DNA of 64,000 nt from Sphaerulina vaccinii (Eukaryota > Ascomycota > Dothideomycetes > Mycosphaerellales > Mycosphaerellaceae). Of this stretch, positions 21,999-33,100 are shown in pieces. The position numbers were made by a program, and so were the translations under genes. Within the stretch, counting starts at the first letter, position 1. Every line of letters starts with the position of its first letter. The notes under the pieces were generated by a model that was not told the origin of the DNA, did no database searches, and saw only the letters and a program-made list of their open reading frames with translations. The DNA lies in assembly GCA_022570795.1 (NCBI GenBank), contig JAKUDP010000013.1, positions 1,302,001 to 1,366,000 of the forward strand, given 5' to 3'.

Positions 21999-24015
21999 AT
22001 GTTGGCGCCAGCACGCCTCGTGTCTCGTCTGGCGCAGCGACGGCTGCCATCGATCCGACAAAGCAGAATCGCCGCACAACGACGCGCCTATGCCACTGAA
22101 GACAAGGATCCCAATGGACGAGAATCTTTCAAGGGCCAGCTATACCAGAGCGCACACGAGCGAGTGCTGCGGGAAAAGGAAGAGCAGGCGAGATTTGCAG
22201 CCCAGCGAGAACAGCAAAAGGCGGCCAGTGGCAGCGGCGTGTGGTTCATTCCAGTCGTGCTAGCGGTGGGAGCTCTAGGAGGATGGTTGATGGGCAAGCA
22301 GACTCCTGCAGAGCCTGCGCCGAACTCGACGCTGCCACTTTCGCAAGCGAGACCGCCGAAGCACGATGTGTCGCCAGCGACGCTACAGGCTGCGTGGAGT
22401 GACTTCAGAGACATTGTGGGCGAGGAGAACATATCAACGGAGCAGGCAGAACTGAAATCGCACGCGGGAAGTGAGTGGAGTACGCATCATGCATTGGACG
22501 ACGATGTCCCATTCGCAGTGATCAAGCCTGCGAGCACAGAAGAGGTTTCGGCCATTATGAAGGTCTGTCATAAGCGCAGGATACCTGTGACAGGATACAG
22601 TGGTGGCACTTCTCTTGAGGGACACTTTGCTGCTACTCGTGGAGGCATATGCGTAGATTTCAGCCGAATGGACAAAATACTGGCTCTCCACAAGGAAGAT
22701 CTGGACGTGGTTGTCCAACCTGCAGTCGGGTGGGAGAATCTCAACGAGGAGCTCGGTGAGCAAGGTCTATTCTTTCCACCTGATCCAGGTCCAGGCGCTA
22801 TGATCGGCGGCATGGTCGGTACTGGATGCTCTGGTACGAACGCATATCGATATGGCACGATGAAAGACTGGGTACTCTCACTGACAGTGGTCATGGCGGA
22901 TGGTACGATTATCAAGACGAAGCAAAGGCCGCGCAAGAGCAGTGCTGGATACGACCTGACGCGCATGTTCATTGGCTCGGAAGGCACTCTCGGTCTGGTC
23001 ACAGAAGCTGTATTGAAGGTTACGCCAAAGCCGCAAAGCACTAACGTAGCAGTATGCACCTTCCCCTCCATTCGCACTGCGGCAGACTGTGTGTTTCGCG
23101 TTGTCGGTGCTGGTGTCCCGATTGCTGCCATTGAGATTCTGGATGATGTACAGATGCGCTGCATCAACGAAGCTGGGCAGACTTCACGACCATGGAAGGA
23201 AGTTCCAACATTATTCTTCAAGTTTGCAGGCACGCCCACCAGTGTCAAGGAGCACATTGCAATCGTCAAGGATCTAGCAAAGAAGTCCGGTAGCAAGACC
23301 TTTGAGTTTGCCAGATCCCAAGAGGAGCAAGCCGAGCTATGGTCCGCTCGCAAGGAAGCTCTGTGGAGCGTCATGGCACAAAAGAAGAACGATGGCGACC
23401 GTGTTTGGACGACAGATGTAGCGGTTCCCATATCACGACTACCACAGATCATCGAAGAAACCAAGAACGACATTTCGAAATCTGGCCTGATCGGTTCTAT
23501 AGTGGGCCACGTTGGAGACGGCAACTTCCACGCCATCATACTGTACAACGAGAAGGAACACGACATAGCAGATGAAGTCGTGCACAAGATGGTCAAACGT
23601 GCCATTGAAATGGAAGGCACGGCAACGGGCGAACATGGCGTGGGCTTAGTCAAGAGAGACTACTTGAATCATGAGATTGGCGAGCCGGCCGTGGATCTCA
23701 TGCGAAAGGTAAGTTTCGAGATCCTCCCATGTCATCGAACAAGATTTCGTGCAGCACCACTGCACGACACGAAAGAAGCACGGAAGACCGCGGCACTGCA
23801 GTCCAAATCGGTATTCGTGTGCTGTTGCCTCTTTTTTGCTTCTGCAATATCCCAATGCGGTGCCAGTGTTTCAAAAATTTGCTTCGATGGTGATGAACTG
23901 AAGACTAACTCATAACTCACAGATGAAGCAATCGTTCGACCCCTTGTGCCTGCTCAACTGCGACAAGATCGTTCGCATACAACAGCCTAAGCCTGGTGAG
24001 ATTGCAGAGTGGTGA
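21999..24015 (+). CDS. DLD1: D-lactate dehydrogenase (cytochrome), mitochondrial flavoprotein
   Basis: Oxidises D-lactate to pyruvate and passes electrons to cytochrome c at the inner mitochondrial membrane. Exon 1 is 21999-23708 (570 codons), a 214-nt intron lies at 23709-23922 (GTAAGT donor, CTAAC branch, TCACAG acceptor), and exon 2 is 23923-24015. The spliced product is 600 residues. The N-terminus is Arg-rich and lacks acids for about 30 residues, as in a mitochondrial targeting peptide, followed by a membrane segment at about 80-98 (VWFIPVVLAVGALGGWLMG). An FAD-binding domain with GYSGGTSLEGH and DPGPGAMIGGM follows, then the FAD-oxidase C-terminal domain with the metal-binding HVGDGNFH and GEHGVG. 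Exon 2 supplies the conserved end (FDPLCLLNCDKIVRIQQP); reading through the donor would lose it. Confidence 0.93.
23747..23767 (+). other. Strong hairpin inside the DLD1 intron
   Basis: Eight perfect base pairs (TCGTGCAG with CTGCACGA) close a 5-nt loop, starting 38 nt after the 5' splice site. A competing helix can form between TTTCGTG at 23745-23751 and CACGAAA at 23768-23774. The intron is about four times longer than most others in the window. The function is unknown. Confidence 0.5.
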
Positions 24016-25444
24016 GGAGAGCTATGCCTTGGTCAGCCTCTGCACAACATACATGTATACAGAAACGTGTATGCAAAGTGCACCAATCTCTGGCAGAACA
24101 ACTCAAATACAACCATTTCCCCACCTGCTGTGGCTGTGGCTGTGAGTGTCGGAGAATACCCCGTTGAGCGCAAAAGCAAGTGTCAAGAATGTACATATCC
24201 TTCGACATCGTCATTGCACATATGCAGCCATCGTCTTGCTTACAATTTGGGAGGTACTGCATAATTCTTGATATCTTAAGCTCGTTGCGATTGCGCATAC
24301 CTATGCAGCAATTGGTAATGGCGGCAGTCGTACATTGACAGCTACCTCGGCAACAGCACATTGCGTTGCGCTGCGATAGCCTGTTCATTGTCTCTTAATC
24401 TTCACATTGACAACTCCTCTGCGGTGCTCTGTGTATTCTGGACACAAGACCAACAGCACAGGGTACGGCCGTACATCGTATATAATACGAGCCACACGAC
24501 GAAGCCCTATGCTGACTCGGGCATATTCAAGTTCCCTCCACATCCCCACATTGCCAGTGGAAATAGATTACTATACAGAAGCCCATATGCATCAACACCG
24601 TCGGAAAGCTTCGTAGCATCCAGTGCTGCCGTGATTACCGGAACGCCTTCGCTAACGGTATACCAGATTTGGGTAGCAATTCGAAACGTTACATATGTAT
24701 CAGAATACCGATAGCGGAAATAGGTAAGCGCAATGCTTTCCACGGAAGTTTTGAGTTGTTGTTGCAAGGCCAGATTCGAAAGTCAAAGGTTGAGGTGAGG
24801 TCCAGCTGTAATGTGACTGCCACTGGCCTTGACTGGTATCATCGTGAGTTGGCGTTAAGATACGCGTATGTCCTCACCATTGCCGCCTGATCAGCCTCAA
24901 CGCTTATGCTGCGCACTTGTATGCGCGGGCTTGAATGGTTGCGAACGTCAAGGCATTATCGTAGCAAGCAGCAATGCAGCAGTTAACTGCATTGTTAATC
25001 TGCCGAGCTAGCCGTCCTGTGCTGCACACTATTTCTTGAGTCTCATATCATTTCGGGCTCGCGAAGAACTGCGTGTGGCGGTGTCGCCCAAACGCGGCCG
25101 CACTTGGCGTATGAGTCGTGGGCTCCGATGGGAAAAGTCCCAGTTAGTCATCATTCATCAGCCATCAGCTCTGAGGTCGTCTTGCGGTGTAAATGTGCCT
25201 AGATGCGGCGTTAGCTATTGTGCCGTAATGATAAAAGGATGTAATATAGACGCCGACTTACAAAGTGATGTAAAGTGACAAGGGTTGCCCTTGCACGACT
25301 GCGAGGGCTTGCCCACATAGGTCTGCGACTTGTTCAGGTGGTAACCCGTAGTATCTTGTGAACAATGCCGCAGAGAAGCCAGTGAAGGACTGCGAGCCTT
25401 GATGGCCCATAGCCGTCTGGTATGCGTGGGCAAGCTTCCGTTCC
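24016..25444. other. Intergenic, about 1.4 kb between convergent genes
   Basis: Contains the 3' UTRs of DLD1 and of the methyltransferase gene. Short frames only. No RNA gene, transposon end or repeat is recognised. Confidence 0.45.
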
Positions 25445-26488
25445 CTATGTGCGGTCAGCGAAGATCTTCAGCGCAATTGGGTCAATGCTCTCATACCGCT
25501 TGTCCTTGGTTCCAGCGTTGAATAGTGGCACCCTAACTCTCTTATGGCTGACATCCACAAAGCCTGCGTTCTCCAGGAGATCTTCCGTGTCCTCTCGATA
25601 GCGCAGTGACTTTCCCGCGCGATCTGATGCTTCCACCATCCAATGCCACCAGTGCACCAGATCAGTTGCTTGTGGCGGCATTTGTGGTTCCATACTTCGC
25701 GGCATCCAGTCAAACTCGATGTGCTCTATCCAACCTGTACTCGGTCGCAGTGCTCTGAAGGCCTTTCCATACTGCTCCGGCCAGCTTGGTACACAGCCGC
25801 ACAGCTGAGACATGTGCACCAGATCCACGGAGGCGTCTTCGATCTCCCATCTTGATGCCGTGAAGTCCACAGGTGATCTGAATTGGCAATTATCCAGCAC
25901 ATCAGATCTTAGTGCATTGTCCAGATCGAACCCGATGATTTCAGTAGTGGGATATTTCTTGCCAGCCTCAATCATCCAGAACCCACTACCAAAGCCAATG
26001 TCCAGTATCCTGCGTGGCGTGCTCAAGAACGTCGCAATGTGTAGTTGGCCATTCATTGCAGTACCATAAATTAAGTCGTGGAGGATATCCAAACGCTCAT
26101 GCTCCGTCTTCAAGAGATCAGTTCAGATTTGCACGAACTTACGCGGAAATACTTACATCGTCTGCGGGGAACATATACATATCCTGCTTGTATCTGTAGT
26201 ACGTCCTCCCATTCTCCACAAACTTTTGTATGGCGTTTTGGGGTTGTGCTGGTTCTGCTGGGCCGGAGAGAAGCGCATTGATGGGCAGTCCTCTGGTACG
26301 CGTCTGTTAGCCTGCTGTCCTGGAGTAATAAAGTGGCAGAAGATAGCGCACCGAGACATTCTTGAAGCATCTTGCGGCTTTGACTGCGCGGCGGATCCAG
26401 AACTGACGTGCACAGAAGTGGCCTGGACCGAATACATATGGCTGTCGTTGCAGATGGGAGTCGGAGGAGGAGTCAATGCGGCCGACAT
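25445..26488 (-). CDS. SAM-dependent methyltransferase of the LaeA-like fungal family
   Basis: Class I methyltransferase related to LaeA and its many fungal paralogues; the substrate is unknown. I reconstruct three exons. Exon 1 is 26488-26352 (opening MSAALTPPPTPICND). A 59-nt intron lies at 26351-26293 (donor GTGCGC is poor, branch GCTAAC). Exon 2 is 26292-26157, with the family block KFVENGRTYYRYKQDMYMFP. A 49-nt intron lies at 26156-26108. Exon 3 is 26107-25445 and opens TEHERLDILHDL. All phases match and give 311 residues, usual for this family. SAM-binding motif I is ILDIGFGSGFW, followed by the acidic IIGFDLD and, later, the ASVDLVHMSQLCG and GWIEHIEFDW motifs. Whether it regulates secondary metabolism like LaeA cannot be told; no biosynthetic cluster adjoins it. 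Confidence 0.85.
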
Positions 26489-26509
26489 AAGGATGCAAGA
26501 CGCAAGATC

Positions 26510-26700
26510 AGATCGGAGCAGAGCAGAGCACGGCAGGAAACAGAGCAGAGTAGATGGTAGAGTGCAGTAAGGTAGGTAGACGGAACGACAGAAAGCAAAA
26601 CGATCCTCCCAACTATTTCAGGCTCATCGAGCAGCAGCCAGCAGCAGCAGAGCAGAGCAGCAACAACGGCGTGGGTAATAAACAGCCAGCAGCAAAGCAG
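26510..26700. repeat. Low-complexity GAGCA / CAGCAG tracts
   Basis: Irregular runs of GCAGA and CAGCAG units (for example GGAGCAGAGCAGAGCACGG near 26515 and CAGCCAGCAGCAGCAGAGCA near 26635), separated by a less repetitive stretch. They lie just upstream of the methyltransferase start codon, hence in its promoter or leader. Confidence 0.6.
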
Positions 26701-29275
26701 GCGCGATGTGCGGGTCTCTAAGCTTAATATTTCCCACTGGCACGACCCATGCACGCTAGTAGCCCAGGAGGGAGCTGTCCGAACAGCCTGCGGACAAGGT
26801 TGGGCGCTGCAGTGCTCTCCCGAAAACTGTAACTGTCCTCTCACGACTCGGTGGCCTCCCAAGCTTGGCGCCCGCGCGCTGCATCCATCTGGCGTGCACA
26901 AGGTTCGCTGCATAACGCACTCGCCGCCGCAGAGGCAATCTGTGTGAGCCGGCTGCCCTCGAGCCCTACTGCGCACTGGCATGAGCATGGGTGCTCAAAG
27001 AGTGTCAAAGACCGCTCCTGGTCATCACTTTGCCCCCGATTTCAACGAGCAACCCCGGCTGTAGCATGGTCGTTAGCGCTACTGCACTCTAACCAATCTG
27101 TCGGGAGCCCACGTCCACAGTCAGCTGCTGCTGGGTTCCAAACGCTGAGGGCGGATGTTCCGCTTGCCTTCCCAAGAGGCGCATGCTCTCACAACCGCAC
27201 GGGATACAGACCACCGCCGGAACTTTTCTACATATCAACCTTTTGGTGCGCCTCAGCAGTGATTCAGTAAAGAGGGTGCGTGGTACAGCATGGGCGCCTC
27301 GACCGACTCTCGTCATGCGCTCGACCCGGCATATTTACGGCCAACAGGGAAGAATTACACAGCATGCTTAGTAGGACTTTGATACGACGGCTTGGCGCTG
27401 CTGCAAGCCCCAGTTCTCGCATCTGGTCATAGGCATAGATTCGCAGGCGCCGTGCGTGCTCACCATTATTAGCTTGTTTGCTACTCGCTTCTGGGGCACT
27501 ACCACCCAAAGGACTTTTTCCAGTAGCACGACCTTCAGCTCGCTCACACCGCTATCATCTGGTCACGAAAGCGACTGGCTGTTTCGTTTTGCCGCCACCA
27601 CGATCCCCAAGGTATGGTGGCTGTAACAAGGAGAACACTACGACGAAGCGTGGGCGGCTGGCTACAGAGAAGCATCTCATTTGCTGTATCGACCCAACAG
27701 CATGGTTGCTGGGACCAAGCGGACGAATGCAAAGACGGTGTTTTGGAAACCTTGTGGTGCCGCAGGATGAAGTGACGTTCTGATCCTCAAGGACTAAACA
27801 TGGGTGTCAAAATTCTTGTCCCCTTATCCGCTCTGTGCTGATTAGTCTATACGGATTAGTGAGGCAACCTAAAGGCTTCGCATCCAAAACGAGATAAGAA
27901 TCTGAGTCAAGAACTCAAGGGAACCACCGAGGCAGATTCCGTCCTCAACTGTGTCATTGTGAACGCAGCGAATCGACACAACAACAAATGGTGGTGCCGT
28001 CCACAACTTATGTACCATGCACAGATGGTACCGCCCACCGGCGCCGATGCACGAAGTTCAAGCGGGGTCCAATATGCGACATCTCCATGTAGTGGATTGT
28101 GTCCGCGAGCATGCAAAGCACCCACCAGCGACCCGATTGTGACCGTACGATATCTGGATCCGATGTTCGTCCACCTGAAGGCCCGGAGGCCCGGCAACCT
28201 CTACGATTCCTGAGCTTTATAAGGTCCGCCATGATCAGCAGCTCAGATACTTTGGCGTGCGCCTGGGAAAGCACCGGCGGCCAGAAATATGTCATGGTAT
28301 CCCTCGAAGACACTGCAGACTTACAGCAGACCTCGTCGAAATGGCGGCAGACCTGCATACCACGAGAGCGATCCGCATGCGCCTACAGTCTGGTAAGTCT
28401 TCTTCTGGCATTCGATTCGTAAGTCGATTATCACAGACGAAGACCCTTGCGGCTCTCGCCTACGCCACAGGTACGCTCTTGGGTATTCAGGACGCATGAT
28501 CATCGCATGAACGACTTCTGCCGCAACAGTGCGCACGCATGAGCCGCAGTACACTGCTACCTAGCAAGTCCAGAACAGCGGTCCCATCACACGTTGGCCC
28601 AAGAAACCTTTGTCACCAGCACCTAGACAAGAAAGACTTTCCTCGAGCATGAAGTATTGGAGTATGTTACCACGATGAGGCTTTCCGTAGCGTGAATGCC
28701 CAAAGGCATGCATAACAGATAAGTATAGACATGATCGATAATAGACATGCAGATAGATGGCCAGGAACGCTAGCCTTTGACCCTCCGGAAAAGACCTATG
28801 CAGATGCAGATCTCTACTATCCATGACAGAGTTGGGCACTGACCTGGACTGGACTAGTACGACAACAGTACTTGTTGATACGACAACTACGAACAGCAGC
28901 AGGTATCTCGAAATTATGATCCAAAGACCAACAACAATTTCCAGACGTGTTTGAACGAGAGTACTCGCTTATGTGCATCTGGCCCGTTCTCCGACCTTCA
29001 TTCTATCACAAACGCCACACCCGTGAACAGAGCTCCACGTACCCATGCCAGCCACGTTCTCCCATGCTTATGGGCTTGTACTTCCGATTCCAGCAAGCAC
29101 GGCCATCTCAACGACAGCGATGGTAGAGATTCACTCGCCTGCTCTTCGCTTCTTCGCGCCGGATTTTCATTGCGAGAATAATCTATGCATCTCTCCGCTA
29201 CCGAATGCGAAACTGTGGCTCCCACGCGAGACTACTTCTCGTGCACCACAGATCCGGAAGGCACGCCACTGTAGG

Positions 29276-29292
29276 TACATACATACATACAT
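29276..29292. repeat. TACA microsatellite, about four units
   Basis: Perfect run of the 4-base unit TACA over 17 bases in intergenic DNA. Confidence 0.8.
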
Positions 29293-29547
29293 CGGCCTAC
29301 ATGTCCGCCTATCTATCGCTCGCCACCGAGGAGAAGACAGGCCAGGCCATGTAAGCCAAGCAAACAGCTACATACGCTAGACCAATGTAACTTCTATACC
29401 ATAACGCTGGATCTCGATAGCAACACTCGTTCCTGGTATAAGCGAATGCTCGCTCGAATCGAGAACAAATCTCCGATGTGGAGTGGAGGAACATTCCCAC
29501 TCGATCGGTCCCACACGCACACACTGCACTGCACGACCAATACGCGG

Positions 29548-29589
29548 CCGCGGCAACACACTACTGCTCCGCGGCAACACACTACTGCT
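29548..29589. repeat. 21-bp perfect tandem duplication
   Basis: The 21-base unit CCGCGGCAACACACTACTGC plus T occurs twice without mismatch (29548-29568 and 29569-29589). It is intergenic. Perfect identity suggests a recent slippage event. Confidence 0.8.
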
Positions 29590-30137
29590 CCAGATATCTG
29601 GAAGTCTGCCCAGGATTATAGGAATAGTATACGGGACGGGCTATGTGGCCCACATACGGCAGTCGTCCGAGATACCGTATGGTATTCAAACAGACATTAA
29701 TGCCTTGCTTGCACTGATTATAGATAGACATAGACATATAGGACAGACAAGCAACAAGATCTGAACCAATCATTCTACTGTCGTTCGTGCTGTGCTGTGC
29801 TGGACTGTGCTCCCCCCCAGCAGCCGTATCTATAGGCTTTTGCTGTGAAGTCCGAAGTCCCGTAGTAGACGCTGTGCAACCTGTGTCCTGGACCGGGAGC
29901 ATTCGTTCGTGCACCGAATCCGCGTCAGATGTGAGAGCGCCCGGTGGTACTCCGACCCGTAGCATGGGTGCTTCTGTGATCGCACGCATTCCATAGAATG
30001 TTCCATTGCATTACCATTCGGCATGAGCTAGCGGTCCTGTGTTTCGCCGCTGTTCTAGTGCATGGTCGTTTTCGTCATTCGGTTCTGGTCAGCCCTCGTA
30101 AATTTGAGGTACTGTGTCTCATGCTGCATTACTTCGT

Positions 30138-33100
30138 TCAAGGTAGTGGGTGCTTGGCCAACAGTTCCTCGATCTTGGGTACGAGCTCTGGGATCCTGAA
30201 TGGCTTCGAGACAACATCATCCTGTACGACCACGACTGTCAGCTGTCTTTGTCCTTGTCTGATGTAACCGGTATTATGCATGAGCCACTCGAACCGGTGA
30301 GCACTCATCATGCGTCAATGTGCGGTCAGAGACCATGAGTTTCTGCAGGACGCACAACAGCATGGGGAAAGGCGGCAAGACTTACCATGCCTGCAACAAG
30401 TGCAGTCTGTATCTGCTCAGACCGTGCATTGGCAGTAACGGCTATGATAGGAATATGCCCTTGAAGCTTGCCTTGTGCTTCATATTCTCGAATCTTACGG
30501 GTCGCAGTCAACCCATCCACTGCATATGTGGTAAGTATATGCGTCAACGCTGTTCTTGCATAGAGCTTGTACTTACTGACGGGCATTTCCTGGTCCATTA
30601 GAACTACTCCAATTTCGAGTCTGTCCTTCATGCCTTCGCTGTCGCGCCAATATGTGGACTGCATGAGCTTGTCCAAAGCTTCTCCTCCATGATTTGCAAC
30701 ATGTACCTCCATGCCTCGATTCGTGAGCTGCTTACGAAGCACTTTCTGATTGACAAGGTTGTCTTCTACCACAAGTACCTTGATCACTTGAGCAACGGCG
30801 GACTTGGCTTCGAATTCGCCTTTACCTTCGGCAGTCTCAACAGGAGCTCCTTGCGGCAATGCCGCTGATGGCACTGATCTGCTCCTCGGGTTGTGTGCGT
30901 GGCTCGGCGTGCGCTTGACTCCAGGAGCGCTGTTCACAGAGTCTGCCGGCGGACTGCTTCTCCGAGCTGCAACAAAGAAGGCGAAAGTAGATCCTTGGCC
31001 AGCTTCACTCTCTACTCCTATTTCACCGCCTTGCAATTCTGTCAATTCCCTGCTGATGAAGAGGCCAAGTCCAGAGCCACCATACTGGACATGTGTGCGA
31101 GGTGAAGCTTGGGAGAACCTTATGAAGAGAAGCTTCTTCTCCTCGGGTGAGAGTCCACGGCCAGTGTCACGCACTGAGAAGTGTATGTATATCTTCTCTC
31201 CACTGCCCCAGTCTTGCTCCGGTAGCACGTCTTTGTTCTTCTTCCGAGTCGGAAAATATCTAACAGGAGCATCTGGCCGATCGCTGGGTCGCTGCACAGA
31301 AGCTCCTATGGTTACTGTAATCGTACGACGATCTTCGGTGCCAGTAAACTTGATTGCGTTTGTGGTTAGATTTATGAGCACCTGTAGTACTCGACTAGGA
31401 TCGAATCGCACCCAGTCCAAGTTCAAGTTGCGGAATGACTGGTCGACAACGAACTTCATCTGAATATCGGCAGCCTGAAGTTCACCTTCGTGCATCTTCA
31501 GTGCTCGTTGAACGACTGTGAGCGGCTCAGCATCAACTGGAGTGACTAGCAACAGGGCTGAGTCTAGCTTGCTCAGAGTCAGAATGTCATCAACGATACG
31601 CTTCTGGTGCTGACTGCAAAGACTGATAGTCTGCGCGGCATCCAGACAGCTGGCTAGCAACTCGTCCGAAATAACTCGCTCACTGCCTTGCCGAAACTTC
31701 GTAAGTGAAGTTGTGATGTCGTCCGAGCACTGTAGGATCGCCGATAGTGGATTACGCATCTCGTGCGAGGTGATGTCGATGAAGTTCTCTTGCTGCCGCT
31801 TCAGCTCAACGGCCTCTTGCATCTTTCGTGTCTGTAGTCCTTCAGCCCATTTCTGTTGACTGATATCTGTAATACTGCCGAATATGGATTTCAACTTTCC
31901 ATCTGCGTATTGTTCTGGGTAGCCGCTGAATAGCGCCCATGTATCACTGCTTTCGCCATTGCCATCTCGCCATTGGGCCTTGAACCTGAACTCCTTGGAC
32001 ACGGGCTTTACGTTGATCACCAACTCTGTCCAGAGCTCTTGCACGATGTGGAGATCATCGGGTTTCACAGCGTCGGTCCATGTATCCGCCATGTTCGCGT
32101 TCTTCGGAACTCTTGAGATGTCGTACCATGTATCGTTTGCAAAGGTAATTTTGCCTTCGCTGTTCGCAATGAACATACCAACTGGCGCGAACTCTGCCAT
32201 TCGAGTGAACTTGGTCTCGGATTCGATAGCTTCCTTGGTACGTTGAGCCAACTGTTCCGACAGCTCAATGCGATCCAACGCTGCGAGCTTCGCTGCCCTC
32301 TGTCCTCGCCTAATCTCCTCTTCGAACAACACCACAGAAGCTAGCGAGGTGCCGAGCTGTCTGCTCAGCAGCTGGATGAACAGACTGTAATCATCGTCGT
32401 AAGGTCTCCGTGGGTTGACCCCAAGAACCAAAAATCCAAGCACACTCTCTCCCGTGGTTGGATGAATAGGACACACAACCACCGCCTCCACAGGATCTCC
32501 AAAGCCACGCCACTCCAATCCAGTCATTAGGCTCGCAGGTAGATCTCGACTTCCGACCTCTAACAGGACAGGCTTATCTGTCTTTATGACTTCCCGAAAG
32601 ACAGGCCCAAAACCTTCCATGCCAGCTCGTAAGTCGATCTGATCAGGGCCTGCTTGGTGACCTTCAGGCAGTCCAAGAGCGCCTTCCAGCATGCACTGCC
32701 GCGACGAAAAGGTGGACCCAGACTGCATACTACTCGCGTCGCTGTCCGTCTCTTCAGTGACTGAGTAGAGAAGCAAAAAAGGACTGTCGTGCTCGTTGAA
32801 TTCGAATGAGTCCAGGACTTGGGACCAGAAAGCTTTGACGTCTCTCGCAGCAGCAGTTCTCTCGCCTATCTCCCGCAATGTCAGCATCCGGCGCTCTGCG
32901 ATCTTCCTCCTCGTCTTTTCAAAGGCTGGATTGTACAGTCCCATGACACTTCCATCGCTGCCCACCATGGGAATGATGGACCACGAGAAGTAACACTCTT
33001 CCAGATGATCGCTTCTTCTTATGAAAAGGCAGTCGTCGTCCTTCATTGTCGCCTCTCCAGTTGACTTTGCGTTGGCAAAGACATCCTTCACTTCGTCCCA

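Larger units (their letters stand above)
26489..30137. other. Gene-empty stretch of 3.6 kb
   Basis: Upstream of the methyltransferase gene and downstream of the histidine kinase gene. No frame over about 171 codons, no conserved motif and no convincing splice chain. It holds low-complexity GAGCA/CAGCAG tracts (26510-26700), a CATA microsatellite and a 21-bp tandem duplication, listed separately. A lineage-specific transcript is possible but not supported. Confidence 0.45.

Noticed and set aside
22568..23653. 361-codon frame on the minus strand opposite DLD1
   Set aside because: It mirrors the conserved DLD1 coding frame and has no protein motif; a shadow of the real gene.
23709..23915. DLD1 ending within the intron (638 codons without splicing)
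   Set aside because: Splice signals are canonical and the downstream exon supplies the conserved family C-terminus.
30239..30311. Box C (ATGATGA) and box D (CTGA) 62 nt apart in the last histidine kinase intron, as in an intronic C/D snoRNA
   Set aside because: The CTGA is part of the CTGAC branch site, no terminal stem forms beyond three pairs, and no internal C'/D' boxes are seen.
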